Shown: positions 52,944 through 62,518, numbered from the stretch's first letter. The stretch is 64,000 nt of DNA from CAWBCR01 sp963787375 (GCA_963787375.1 CAWBCR010000002.1:181524-245523); one strand, 5' to 3'. Notes: generated from the sequence alone by a model not told the origin. A program made the numbers and translations.

Positions 52944-54094
52944 TGCGCGTCCTGCATGTGAGCTATATCGTCGGGGTGTCCGGGGCCGAGCGCCGCCAGA
53001 TGCGGTCTCTGAGCTACCTGCGGGCAGCAGGCGTCGACGTGCGGATGTTGATGCTGTTCAAGCCGCATAAGCCGGTCCCTGAGTTTGAGACGGCGCTTGA
53101 GGCGGCCAACGTGCCGGTTATCACGCTGCCGGTGCCCTATTCCAACAGCCTGGTCAACCCCCACATGATCGATATCGTGCGCCGCATGCGGCAGGCCATC
53201 CGCGCGCAGCAGCCCGACATCGTCCAGACCCATCAAATCTACGCCAACCTGTATGGCACGATTGCGGCCCGGCGTGCGGGCGTGTCGCGCGTGATCGCGA
53301 CCCGCGTCAACCTGGCCGATTTCTACCGCGAGCCGCACTGGCAGGTAATCAACTGGCTGCTGTGGAAATTCCGGGCGTCGGGCATGGCCAACAGCGAGGC
53401 CGTCCGGCGCTACGTCGCGCGCTACGAGCACGTTGCGCCTGGCAAGCTGCATACCATCCCCAATGCGTTTGATGTCTCTCCCGACGACGGGCTTTCAGCC
53501 GGGCGGCGGCGCGCCTTTCGTGAGCCGCTCGGCATTGCCCTCGACGCGCCGGTGGTGGGGTCCGCGTCGCGTTTTGTGGGCTGGAAAGAGCTGCGATACG
53601 CTGTCGAAGCGTTTGCCGAGATCCACACACAGCGGCCTGACGCCCATTACGTTCTAGCCGGCGATGGCCCCATGCGCGGCGACCTGGAATTGCAGGCCGA
53701 ACGGCTGGGCCTGTTGGGCGTGGTGCACTTCCTCGGCTGGCGCAGCGATATGGACACCGTCTACGATGGCATCGACGTGATCCTGCACCCGGCGGTTGGT
53801 GAGAGCTTCAGCAATGCGGTGGCCGAAGCGATGATCCACTGCGTGCCGGTGGTGGCGGCCCGCGAAGGCGGCCTGTCGGAAATCGTCGTTGACGGCGAAA
53901 CGGGCCTGTTGGCCGCCCCCAATGATGCTCTTGCGCTAGTCGAGCCGGTGCTGCGGCTGCTCGACGACCATGACCTCGCCTGCCGCTTTGGTGAGGCGGG
54001 CCGCCGGCGGATCGAACAGGTCTATTCTCCTGAGCGTCAGGTGGAGCGCTACCTGCGCCTGTACGCTGCCGTCATGGGGGAGCCTGCGCCGTGA
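52943..54094 (+). CDS. Glycosyltransferase family 4, third of four
   Basis: A 383-aa GT4-type enzyme. The N-terminus reads MRVLHVSYIVGVSGAERRQM (the acceptor-side G-x-E-R motif), the donor side VVGSASRFVGWKELRYAVEAF and the EX7E motif is GESFSNAVAEAMIHCVPVV. Its ATG lies within the upstream stop (TGATG). It resembles enzymes of exopolysaccharide and O-antigen synthesis. Confidence 0.88.
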   Translation: MRVLHVSYIVGVSGAERRQMRSLSYLRAAGVDVRMLMLFKPHKPVPEFETALEAANVPVITLPVPYSNSLVNPHMIDIVRRMRQAIRAQQPDIVQTHQIYANLYGTIAARRAGVSRVIATRVNLADFYREPHWQVINWLLWKFRASGMANSEAVRRYVARYEHVAPGKLHTIPNAFDVSPDDGLSAGRRRAFREPLGIALDAPVVGSASRFVGWKELRYAVEAFAEIHTQRPDAHYVLAGDGPMRGDLELQAERLGLLGVVHFLGWRSDMDTVYDGIDVILHPAVGESFSNAVAEAMIHCVPVVAAREGGLSEIVVDGETGLLAAPNDALALVEPVLRLLDDHDLACRFGEAGRRRIEQVYSPERQVERYLRLYAAVMGEPAP

Positions 54095-55338
54095 AGCTGA
54101 TTTACACTGCCACCGCGCGCATCCCCAGCGAGAAGGCGCATCCCTACCAGATCGTGCAGATGTGCGAGGCATTCGCCGGGGCAGGGGCCGATGTGACGCT
54201 GCTCTACGCCCGGCGGCGCAACAAGCCCCCGCTCGATACCACCGACATCTGGGGCTTCTACGGGGTAGGGCGTACCTTCGAGGCGCGCGCGCTGCCCGTC
54301 CTCGACCTCTACCCACTGGCCGCCCGGCTGCCGGGCCGGCTGTCTGCGCTGCTGGACCTCCTTGCGACGGCGCTGGTGCTGCTGACGTTCCACGTGGCAC
54401 TGCTGGGGCGGCTGGCCCGCGCGCGCGATGCGCGGCTGTATTCGCGCAACGCGCTGACGCTGGCGCTTGTCGCCGTGCTGTGGCCGCGCCGGGCGCGCCT
54501 TGCTATCTTCGAGGCGCACACCTACCCGGCGACGCGCGCCAGTCTGTGGCTGCGTCGCTGGCTAGTCAGGCGGGTGGCGGGTGTCGTCGCGGTGACCGAG
54601 CATCTGCGCCAGCGTCACGAGGCGCTCGGTATTCCCCCGGCGCGCACGCTGACTGCCCACGATGGCATCCGCGCCGCGCGCTTCGACATCGCCGGCAGTC
54701 GCGCCGACTGGCGGCGCAAGCTGGGCTGGCCCGGAGAAGCCTTCGTTGTCGGCTACATGGGCCGCTTCCAGACCCTGGGTATGGATAAGGGTGTCGGCGA
54801 TCTGGTCGACGCGGCGCTGCGCCTGATGGCTGAGCCGGGCCCGCCGCTGCGGCTGGCGCTGGTCGGCGGGCCGGGCAGCGTCGTCGATGGTATCCGCGCG
54901 CGCGTCGCGGCGCAGGGCTTCTCGCCGGAGTGGGTGCTCTACCCCGGCCAGGTGCCGCCGGGGGACGTGCCCGGCTACCTGCGCGCCTTCGACGTGTGCG
55001 CCATGCCTTTCCCGTGGACCGAACACTTTGCCTACTACGCCTCGCCAATGAAGCTGTTCGAGTACATGGCGTCGGGCAGTGCCCTGCTGGCGTCAGACCT
55101 GCCCGCGACAGCGGAGATCGTGCGCGATGGTCAGAATGGCCTGCTGGTGCCGCCGTCCGACGTCAACACGCTGGCCGCTGCCCTGCGCCGCCTGCGTGAC
55201 GACCCTGCGTTGCGCGAGCGGCTGGCCGCGCAGGCGGCCCGCGATGTGGTCGGCTACACGTGGGAAGCGCGCGCTGTGCGGATTGTGCGCTTCATGCAAG
55301 AGATTGCGCCGGGGGAGAGGGGATCGTCATCCAGATGA
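54091..55338 (+). CDS. Glycosyltransferase family 4, fourth of four
   Basis: A 415-aa GT4-type enzyme starting at GTG 54091, which overlaps the upstream stop by 4 bases. A hydrophobic helix near 80-110 (LLDLLATALVLLTFHVALLG) suggests membrane contact. The donor domain starts VVGYMGRFQTLGMDKGVGDL and the motif region is FAYYASPMKLFEYMASGSALL, i.e. the S-P-x-K-x-F-E-Y-M pattern seen in family members that differ from the other three. The stop overlaps the flippase start by 4 bases. Confidence 0.87.
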   Translation: MKLIYTATARIPSEKAHPYQIVQMCEAFAGAGADVTLLYARRRNKPPLDTTDIWGFYGVGRTFEARALPVLDLYPLAARLPGRLSALLDLLATALVLLTFHVALLGRLARARDARLYSRNALTLALVAVLWPRRARLAIFEAHTYPATRASLWLRRWLVRRVAGVVAVTEHLRQRHEALGIPPARTLTAHDGIRAARFDIAGSRADWRRKLGWPGEAFVVGYMGRFQTLGMDKGVGDLVDAALRLMAEPGPPLRLALVGGPGSVVDGIRARVAAQGFSPEWVLYPGQVPPGDVPGYLRAFDVCAMPFPWTEHFAYYASPMKLFEYMASGSALLASDLPATAEIVRDGQNGLLVPPSDVNTLAAALRRLRDDPALRERLAAQAARDVVGYTWEARAVRIVRFMQEIAPGERGSSSR

Positions 55339-56663
55339 TCGACCGGATCAGGGGCCTGATCGGGCGGTTGCTTGGCAGCCGCATCTTCCGCGACTCGTCC
55401 GTGCTGGTGGTCGCCGGCTGGGTTTCGCTTGGGTTGAGCCTGGTGGCGTCGGTGATCCTGGCGCGGCGGCTGGGCCCCGACCGCTACGGCCTGGTAATCC
55501 TGGGCATGACCCTCGTCACGACTATCGTCCAGTTCCTCGATATCCGCACCGACGAAGGGCTGATCCATTTCATGGGCGGCGCGCTGGCGCGGGAGGAGCA
55601 GTCCGAGGCAGTCACGTTCTTTTACGTTGCGCTCAGCGCCGACACACTGCTGATGATGGCGACCGTTTTGCTGGTGGCGATTCTTCGCCGCAGGCGGCGC
55701 GCATCTACCCCGACAGCGCCACCCTCCAGCGGCTGGTGGGCATCTTCCTGATCAGTGTCCCCTTTTCCACGCTGGATGGGTCATTCCAGACGATGCTGAA
55801 CATCTTCAAGCATTTCAATCTACTGGCCATCGGGACGGTTCTGAACGGGCTGGTGTCGCTGGTGACAGTGGTCCTGCTGGTGCCGTATGGCATCGAGGCG
55901 GTGATGTGGGGCTACGTGATTGCGGCGGCGTTCTCGTTCCTGGTGTGGGCCGGCATGGGGATGTGGCTGCTGGTGCACAACGTCAGGCAATTTCGCGGGC
56001 ACGGCTACTGGGGCGCGTGGCGGCGTTTTTTGCCCTTCGCCTTTCACACCAGTGTCGTCGGCTCGATCAAGGGTCTGACCGGTAACGCCGATCTGCTGAT
56101 CCTGGGCGCGCTGCGGCCTGTCAGTCAGGTGACGTATTTCCGCATTGCGCGCAGCGCCGCCACGCTCATCACCATGCCGACCGCCCCGGTCAGCACGGTC
56201 ATCTACCCCGAGATGAACGAGGCCTGGGCGCGCGGCAATATGCAGCGCCTGCGTGAGCTGATCAAGAATTACTCGCTGGCCAGCCTGGGGATCAGCGCCG
56301 CCGGCTGGCTGTTCTTCGTCTTCACGGCCCGCTGGCTGGTGCAGTTGTTCTACGGGCCGCGATTATATGCCCGTCGCTCCTCTGATCGTCATCATCGCGG
56401 CGGGGGTCGCCGTGGAATGTGTCTTCCGCTGGGCGCGGCCCGCTGCGATGGCTCAGAACAAGCCCCAGCTTGCGACGTTCTACTTCACTGCCGGTATCTT
56501 GCTGCGGATACCGCTGTTGGTCCTGCTGATTTTCCTCTACGGTGCGACGGGCGCGGCGCTGGCCTCCGATGCGGTCGTGGTGGTCAGCACGCTGCTGATC
56601 GTCTTCTACGTGATGCCGCGCCTGGGGCTGTCGCCGTGGTGGAGGCCCCGGCCCGCCGCGTGA
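55335..56663 (+). CDS. Polysaccharide flippase, Wzx/MATE-like (two frameshifts)
   Basis: A membrane protein with about 12 hydrophobic segments of the Wzx/RfbX (MOP) superfamily that flips lipid-linked glycans outward. The N-terminus is typical: SSVLVVAGWVSLGLSLVASV, then LGPDRYGLVILGMTLV. Two single-base errors split it. Near 55684 one T is missing, so that VAIL should join SPQAARIYPD. At 56354-56356 one G is extra, so that QLFYG should join RDYMPVAPLIV. With both repaired the product is about 442 aa. ATG at 55335 overlaps the fourth glycosyltransferase stop. Confidence 0.75.
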
Positions 56664-56678
56664 TCCGCCGGACGCCGG

Positions 56679-59600
56679 TCACCGTGCGCGGATGGTGATG
56701 ATCTGCGGCAGCAGCCACACGTGTGCCCCGCCGACCAGTGGGACGCGCTCGCCGCTGATGGCGTCGTACCACCCGATCTGGAGTTGGTAGTCGCCCGGCG
56801 GCACGTCGGCCCCCACGACCAGCCCGTATGAATCAGTGATCACCTCGCCAGTGGCCCAGCCTGTCGTCGGGCGCTCGCCGCTGGCCGGGATCTGGTCGCG
56901 TTGGGCGACGATGTGCTGCGAGCCGTCGATCAAGTGTACGAACACCGTCAGGTTGCTCGTCAGCTCGCTGCCCGGCTGCCAGTACAGCGACAGGCCCAGG
57001 CCGTCGCCGGGATGCAGTGTGTCGGCAGACAGCCTGTAGCCCAGCAACCGGATGGCGTTCTGCCAGTCGATGGCGGCCACCGGCGTCATGTCGTCGGGCG
57101 GCGCGTAGGCGCGCGGCGGCGTGTCGACGTGCATCTGGCCAATCACCCCGCGCTCACCGACCGGCTCGCCGCCCGGCGTGTAGACCTGAACCGCGACCTC
57201 ATAATCCCCGGCCTCAAGCTGGCCCGGAACGTAGACCATGTGCAGCCCGCGCCACACGTCGCCGTGACGCCAGCCGCTCGTCGGATAGCCGCTGGCCAAC
57301 GCCATGGGCGGCGTCTCCCCGGCGACCTCTCCGGCGGCGTCAAGCCACAGCAGCCGTGCGGACACGTCCTCACCCGGCGCAGATGCTGCGCGCCAGTACC
57401 AGATCACCGGCAGCGGCTGCCCGACTTCGGCCTGAATGGGTGGCGTGCTCACGCCAAGCAGCGTGAGCACGGGCGTCAAGCGGTCGTTCAGCGGCGGATC
57501 GACGCCCAGCGCCGACGGGCGCGCCGGGCCGAGCGGGCGGGTGATGGTGATCGTGGCCAGGTCGGCCAGCACGCCGGTCGGGTTGCCCGCCGCGTTGAGC
57601 ACGTCGAGGTTACGCCCGGCGGCCTGCGAATACATACCGGCCTGGAGTGTGTACGTGCCCGGCGGCGTACCGGGCGGTACGTTGAGTGTCAGCGGATCGC
57701 GCACGTAGAAACCGGGGATCCAGTGGGTCGTCGACAGGCTGCCGGGATAGTAGGGCAGAATCTGTGCGACGACGTTGCCCTCTCCGTCGCGTAAGACGAG
57801 GTTGGTAGAATATTCTGCGTCCAGCATGCCGCCGGCGACCGTCCAGTACAGCGTCACGGTGATCTTCCCGCCGGACCGCACCTGCTCTTGAGGAAGATCG
57901 TAGCCCAGCAGCGTGAACTTATTGTCGTAGTTGATCTGTGCCGGGTGCTGAAGCCCGGCCAGGACCCCATCGGCGAAGCGGTCGCGCTTGAACGGCGAGT
58001 TGATGTTGTCGATGACCAGCGCCTTGAGGCCAAAGGCCAACAGCCCGACCAGCGCGGCGGCGGCAAAATATGGCCCGGCCTGCCCCCAGCCGATCAGCCC
58101 GAACGAAGCTGGATCGGTCAGACCGCCGTTCTTGCGCCACACCCGCAGCGCGATCAGCACGGCAGCCAGCAGCACCAACCCGCCCAGGCTGATATACGTC
58201 GCAGCGCGGCGCAGCGGTGTCAGACCGAAGCCTAGCTCAAGCGTATGCTCTCCGGCAGGCACCTCGACGCTGATCAAACCAGTGGGGTTATTTGGAGTGA
58301 TGGGCGTCTTTTCGCCGTCGAGGTGCGCCCACCAGCCGGGGAAGTACAGCCAGTCGAAAGTCAGCGTGGTCGGCTGCGCGGCCTTGATCGTGAGGCTGGC
58401 GTGGCGAGTCTCCCACTGTGCGTCGATCACCTGCACGCCAGGGGCGGGCTGGAGACGGGGGATCACGTCGTAGCGGGCGTACAGGCCGGCCAGCCGGTTC
58501 TGATCGGGCAGGATCGTGACCCACACCGGGGTGAACTCGCCGAACGATGTGCTCCCGATGAAACCTGTCTGCCGCTCGAAGTTCTGCACGTCAACCACGT
58601 TGGAGGCGGGTGGGGCGGCCAGATAGGGACCATACAGCCATGGCACGCCGTACAGGATGATCGCCAGCAGGCACGTGCCCAGCCACGCTGCTCGCAGCGC
58701 CGGCCAGCGGAGATACCCGGCGGCCAGTACTGCACCCGCGCCCGCCAGAACGGCGAGCAGCAGGCTGATGGGGCCGAGCAGTCGCCACGGGTACTGCACG
58801 AACTGGGTCAGCGTGATCGCATCCCACAGCGGAGCCGACGCAGGCGTGATCAGGAACACGAACACGATCACCAGTGGGATCGACAATGCTGCCCAGTAGA
58901 ACAGCGGGCTGCGGTCTCCCCGGTGATGGTAGCTGCGCCAGAAGATCAGCCCCGCCCCCAGCATGGTCAGCAGCAGCTCAGGCCACCCCAGCGACGGATG
59001 TTCGGGGCTGTTGAGCTGGTTCAGGTCGACCGTGAGTGGCGGGCTCAGAATATTCGTGAGCGGCATGAAATTCGAGTGGATCATATCGTGGACCAGCCTA
59101 GCTACGGCAGCGTTGCCCACCTTTACGAGTCCGGACTCATAAAGGGCCGGCACCCAGAAGATCGCGCCCAGGCCCAGCGGCAGAACCAGCGCCAGCGCCA
59201 ATCGTATGAAGGCGCGCCGCGGATCTGGGCTGGTCCACCACAGCAGCAAGCTGTACACGGCCAGCAGCGCCGCGCCGATCATCGCCATGATGTTGTGATT
59301 GCAGATCAGCAGCGTGAAGAACAGCACCGCCAGAAACAGGTCGCGGCGGCGGCCCCGTCGGCTGACCCGCCAGAAGGCCCACATCGCCCACACCAGCAGC
59401 GCCACACCCAGGAACTCCGGCACAGCCCCCCGGCGCGGCCAGTTCATCAGCATGTACGGAGCGTAGGTGTAGGCCGCCGAGGCTAGCAGCCCGACGACCG
59501 GCCCGCCCCAGGCGTCGCCCAGCAGGAATGCACCCAGCGCCCCCAGAGCAACATACGCGATGATCGCCAGCAGAAAGGCACTCGTGACCGAGAGCCCTGC

Positions 59601-59945
59601 CAGGTGCAGTGCTTCCATCGGATACAGGTACAGCGGCGAATAGTAGTTGAAGATCGGGGAGCCGTAGCCATAGGTCAACACCGGCTCGAAGCGGGGCCAC
59701 ACGTCGCCGTGCCGAACAGAGTAGTCCAGCACGACCAGCCGTACGAAGTGCAACGCGCCATCGTCGGAGGCTTGCAGGCTGCCGAACATGGCCGGCTGCA
59801 TGGCGGTCAGCGTCAGACAGGATACCGCCACCAGTGCAGCGGCAGCCCGGCCTGCCGGCGTGCTGATCAGCCGCGCCCACGCCGCCTTCACGACCGTCAC
59901 GGACGCCGACGCCACTTCCCGCACGTTACTGGTAGGCCTCTTCAA
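56679..59945 (-). CDS. Large GT-C-like membrane protein with C-terminal beta-sandwich domains
   Basis: A 1088-aa protein. The first 430 residues carry about 11 hydrophobic segments; the first outer loop has GSLQASDDGALHFVRL (acidic D-D) and FNYYSPLYLYPMEALH, as in DUF6541/PMT-type GT-C proteins. A hydrophobic stretch near 555-580 and another near 615-640 follow. From about 660 to the end there are three repeats of a beta domain with the pattern L-x-L-Y-W ... P-G-x-Y-x-L-Q-x-G-x-Y, probably extracellular. It converges on the flippase gene (15-base gap), so it may build or attach the same glycan. Confidence 0.7.
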   Translation of the reverse strand: MKRPTSNVREVASASVTVVKAAWARLISTPAGRAAAALVAVSCLTLTAMQPAMFGSLQASDDGALHFVRLVVLDYSVRHGDVWPRFEPVLTYGYGSPIFNYYSPLYLYPMEALHLAGLSVTSAFLLAIIAYVALGALGAFLLGDAWGGPVVGLLASAAYTYAPYMLMNWPRRGAVPEFLGVALLVWAMWAFWRVSRRGRRRDLFLAVLFFTLLICNHNIMAMIGAALLAVYSLLLWWTSPDPRRAFIRLALALVLPLGLGAIFWVPALYESGLVKVGNAAVARLVHDMIHSNFMPLTNILSPPLTVDLNQLNSPEHPSLGWPELLLTMLGAGLIFWRSYHHRGDRSPLFYWAALSIPLVIVFVFLITPASAPLWDAITLTQFVQYPWRLLGPISLLLAVLAGAGAVLAAGYLRWPALRAAWLGTCLLAIILYGVPWLYGPYLAAPPASNVVDVQNFERQTGFIGSTSFGEFTPVWVTILPDQNRLAGLYARYDVIPRLQPAPGVQVIDAQWETRHASLTIKAAQPTTLTFDWLYFPGWWAHLDGEKTPITPNNPTGLISVEVPAGEHTLELGFGLTPLRRAATYISLGGLVLLAAVLIALRVWRKNGGLTDPASFGLIGWGQAGPYFAAAALVGLLAFGLKALVIDNINSPFKRDRFADGVLAGLQHPAQINYDNKFTLLGYDLPQEQVRSGGKITVTLYWTVAGGMLDAEYSTNLVLRDGEGNVVAQILPYYPGSLSTTHWIPGFYVRDPLTLNVPPGTPPGTYTLQAGMYSQAAGRNLDVLNAAGNPTGVLADLATITITRPLGPARPSALGVDPPLNDRLTPVLTLLGVSTPPIQAEVGQPLPVIWYWRAASAPGEDVSARLLWLDAAGEVAGETPPMALASGYPTSGWRHGDVWRGLHMVYVPGQLEAGDYEVAVQVYTPGGEPVGERGVIGQMHVDTPPRAYAPPDDMTPVAAIDWQNAIRLLGYRLSADTLHPGDGLGLSLYWQPGSELTSNLTVFVHLIDGSQHIVAQRDQIPASGERPTTGWATGEVITDSYGLVVGADVPPGDYQLQIGWYDAISGERVPLVGGAHVWLLPQIITIRAR

Positions 59946-60237
59946 GTGTATCGGCGAAAAGCGCTATCGCGTCCGGCCCGGCGAATAGCGTCAGCAGGTG
60001 CCCGGCCATGATTCCCGGCGGGGATGTCAGCGCGGTTTCCATCGCTTCGGCGCTGTCAAAGAACGCCTCCACGACGGTGCTGTACGGCAGGGTGCCGCTG
60101 ACTGACCCGTAGATGGTGCTGACGGATTTGCGCCGCAGCCCCGGCAGCGCGTCCAGCTTCATCAGGAAGTCGTTGTATTGCTCTCTTAGCTCGACCGGTC
60201 GCGCGCCGGTGCGAAACAGGATGATGAGTTTGACCAT
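59926..60237 (-). CDS. EthD domain protein
   Basis: A 103-aa dimeric alpha-beta barrel protein of the EthD/ferredoxin-like group: MVKLIILFRTG at the N-terminus and a Y-G-x-x-x-G middle, with the family's VVEAFFDSAEAMETAL helix. ATG at 60237 is chosen because MVKLIILF is the expected first strand. EthD proteins assist oxidative degradation in some actinobacteria, but stand-alone copies have no known role. The gene overlaps the start of the 1088-aa gene by 20 bases. Confidence 0.75.
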   Translation of the reverse strand: MVKLIILFRTGARPVELREQYNDFLMKLDALPGLRRKSVSTIYGSVSGTLPYSTVVEAFFDSAEAMETALTSPPGIMAGHLLTLFAGPDAIALFADTLEEAYQ

Positions 60238-60286
60238 GCGGCAATTGTACCCGCAACGGTCACGGATGGCACATACCCTGCCTGCG

Positions 60287-60988
60287 TTATGGTTCCTTTG
60301 CGCTGAAGACCCGTAGCGCGGTGTCGATCTGCCCGGCGAACATCGGCCCGTCTTCAAGATCGGCCAGCTTCGCTTTGAGGGCCTCCATGGTGGGCAGCCC
60401 GGCGGGCAGCTCCAGCCCGCCCAGTTGTGCGGCCATGATCTGGAAACCGGCGCTCAACAGTTCCTCGCCGGGCGCGCCAGCAGTCCCGGCGTAGCGCGCC
60501 GCCTCGCCAAAGGCTGCCAGCAACTCGCCGAAGCGGCGGTGGGCCAGAAGCTGCGCGCCGAGCATCCAGTAGGCGCGGCTGCGCGGCAGGTCGTCCTTGT
60601 TCAGCTCGTCGGCCAGCCGCAGGTTAGCGCGCGCTGCGTCGAGCCCCGCAGTCATGTCGCCGGCGCTGATGCTCACCGGGTCGTCCCAGCCCGGCCAGGT
60701 GTTGGCGGCGAGATTGTAGGCCAGCCCCTTTGCCTTGGCGCGGAGCTGCTCGGCCAGCGTCGGGTCGCTGTCCTTGAGCGACTCGGCGGCCATCAGCCCG
60801 TACTGGATGCCCGCCCGCGACACCGTCACCAGCCCGCCGACGTCGTGCTCCTCGTTGTACAGGTGCAGTGCCAGGTCGTGATAGGCCTCCATCGCCTGCA
60901 TCTCGCCCAGGCTGTTGATGTAGGCGATTGCGGCGAACGAGTCGCGCTCCTTGAGAATCGTGTTGGCGGTCTCGATGGTAGTTGCCAT
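60287..60988 (-). CDS. Conserved alpha-helical protein (TPR-like), unknown function
   Basis: A 233-aa, wholly helical soluble protein. Repeating helix pairs (AYHDLALHLYNEEHD, GLDAARANLRLADEL, SRAYWMLGAQLLAHRRFGELLAAFGEAARYA) have TPR-like spacing of small and large residues. No enzyme motif is seen. It is divergent from the VOC gene, with 149 bases between them in which no further feature was found, and 49 bases upstream of the EthD gene. Confidence 0.6.
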   Translation of the reverse strand: MATTIETANTILKERDSFAAIAYINSLGEMQAMEAYHDLALHLYNEEHDVGGLVTVSRAGIQYGLMAAESLKDSDPTLAEQLRAKAKGLAYNLAANTWPGWDDPVSISAGDMTAGLDAARANLRLADELNKDDLPRSRAYWMLGAQLLAHRRFGELLAAFGEAARYAGTAGAPGEELLSAGFQIMAAQLGGLELPAGLPTMEALKAKLADLEDGPMFAGQIDTALRVFSAKEP

Positions 60989-61137
60989 GCTTCCCCCTCC
61001 GTGCTGACCTGTTTACGCTGCTTTGGCGGCCCGCTCTAATCAGTGTACGGATCTTATGTGACAGCTAGCGTCGTGCCGGGCGGCCCGATTACACTGGACA
61101 TGTTATGATGGGCGCATCGCGTTGGCAAGGAGGCGCT

Positions 61138-61527
61138 GTGCGCATCGAACACGTGGCGCTGTGGACCCTTCAGCTTGAGGCGCTCAAGACGTTCTACGTT
61201 ACCTATTTTGGCGGCGAGGCGGGGGAGAAGTATCGCAACCCGCGCACCGGCTTCGAATCGACCTTCGTGCGCTTCGACAGCGGCGCGCGGCTGGAGATCA
61301 TGACCATGCCGGACGTAGAGGTGTCGCCGGGCAGCGCCGCCAACACGGTCGGGGTGGCGCACGTGGCGTTTTCGGTGGGCAGCCGCGAGGCAGTCGACGC
61401 CCTGACCGAGCGGCTGCGTGCGGCGGGCGTGCCGGTGGTCGGCGAGCCGCGCCAGACCGGCGATGGCTACTACGAGAGCGTCGTCCTCGACCCGGACGGC
61501 AACCGGGTGGAGATCACGGCATCTTAG
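61138..61527 (+). CDS. VOC family protein (glyoxalase/bleomycin resistance-like)
   Basis: A 129-aa protein with two beta-alpha-beta-beta-beta modules. Likely metal ligands are H5 in IEHVALWT, E53 in ARLEIMT, H76 in GVAHVAFSV and E126 in NRVEITAS, the glyoxalase I set. GTG at 61138 is used because AAGGAGG lies 4 bases upstream and the first strand starts at once. The substrate (a glyoxalase-type hemithioacetal or an aromatic diol) cannot be told. It is followed after 24 bases by the phospholipase-like gene. Confidence 0.85.
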   Translation: MRIEHVALWTLQLEALKTFYVTYFGGEAGEKYRNPRTGFESTFVRFDSGARLEIMTMPDVEVSPGSAANTVGVAHVAFSVGSREAVDALTERLRAAGVPVVGEPRQTGDGYYESVVLDPDGNRVEITAS

Positions 61528-61551
61528 CGATGCGTGGGAGGCTGTGCCGTA

Positions 61552-62067
61552 TTGAAGCGCATCTGGTGGAAGGGAGCACTCGCCGGGGTGGTAGCGCTGG
61601 CGCTGATCTCATGGGTCGGCCCGCTGCTCGTCGCCGCGCAGGTGGCGACGAGCGCCTACACGCCCGGCGGCAACTGCGGCAATGACCTGATCGAGCTGCC
61701 CAACACTGACCCCGTGTCGTGGTGGCTGAGCGGTGGGACGGCGGCAGCCTATGAGGCCGCCTGCGTCACGCATGATCGCTGCTACAACACGCTGGGCATG
61801 ACCAAACAGGCGTGCGACCTGGTCCTCTTTCAGGACATGCTGATCGGCTGCCGTGCGACGTATGATGCACTGGACATATCGGGTGGGGCTGCTGCTGCGG
61901 GGCGTATGGAATGCGGCCTGCAAGCTTCGACGTATCTGGCTGCTATCGGGCTACTTCCCCCGATTGAGGGCGTCTACTGCTACGAGCAGTACTATGCCCG
62001 CACCGGCTCGCGCGCCATGCCGGACAATCTGCTTATGCCGCTGTTGGCGTGCGATTGGGGCTTCTGA
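61552..62067 (+). CDS. Secreted phospholipase A2-like protein
   Basis: A 171-aa exported protein with a signal peptide (about 1-32) and eight cysteines in the mature part. The segment YEAACVTHDRCYNTLGMTKQ matches the phospholipase A2 catalytic block (C-x-x-H-D-x-C-Y), with H and D as the active-site pair and a helix containing C-D-L-V-L-F-Q-D that could carry the second catalytic Asp. A G-G-N-C-G-N-D stretch near 42-48 could be the calcium loop. TTG at 61552 with GGAGG 10 bases upstream is likely; a GTG at 61534 is the alternative. Lipid hydrolysis is inferred. Confidence 0.65.
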   Translation: MKRIWWKGALAGVVALALISWVGPLLVAAQVATSAYTPGGNCGNDLIELPNTDPVSWWLSGGTAAAYEAACVTHDRCYNTLGMTKQACDLVLFQDMLIGCRATYDALDISGGAAAAGRMECGLQASTYLAAIGLLPPIEGVYCYEQYYARTGSRAMPDNLLMPLLACDWGF

Positions 62068-62071
62068 CCGG

Positions 62072-62518
62072 CTATTCCTCGAAAAAGGTGATCTCGTAGG
62101 CCAGCAGATCCTCAGCAGGTTCTTCCGAGAAGTCCACCGTGAACTGCCGGTCGGGGTAATCTCGCTGGAGCTTGGCTTCCCACATCTCCTTGAGCAGCCT
62201 GCCGAAATACAGGATCATCTCAAGCGTCGGGCCCGGCTCGGTATTCACAAAGAAGTCCGCGATATGGCGATGGTTCAACAGCGCCTGGACCCCGCGCTTG
62301 TTGTCGGGCGCATTGCGCAGGCACGACTCGTAGGCTGTTTCGGCGAAGTCGCGCGCCAGGAAGATGCGCCCGTCGTGCTCGACAAAACGCGGCCAGAATA
62401 GCTGCGCGTAGGCTATTGCGTGCTCATAATTGCCCAGGCAGCCGATCCATGTCTCGATGCTCACTCCATCGCCGTTGTTCCACAGCGGAAGCTCCGGAAT
62501 CAGCCTGTTGAAATCCAC
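62072..62518 (-). CDS. Hypothetical acidic protein
   Basis: A 148-aa soluble protein, Trp-rich and acidic (LFWPRFVEHDGRIFLARDF, ending EDLLAYEITFFEE). No family or motif is recognised. Its size and character (Trp- and Glu-rich, one compact domain) are those of small stand-alone or immunity-like proteins, but nothing proves that. It converges on the phospholipase-like gene with a 4-base gap and is 46 bases downstream of uvrC. Confidence 0.6.
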   Translation of the reverse strand: MDFNRLIPELPLWNNGDGVSIETWIGCLGNYEHAIAYAQLFWPRFVEHDGRIFLARDFAETAYESCLRNAPDNKRGVQALLNHRHIADFFVNTEPGPTLEMILYFGRLLKEMWEAKLQRDYPDRQFTVDFSEEPAEDLLAYEITFFEE

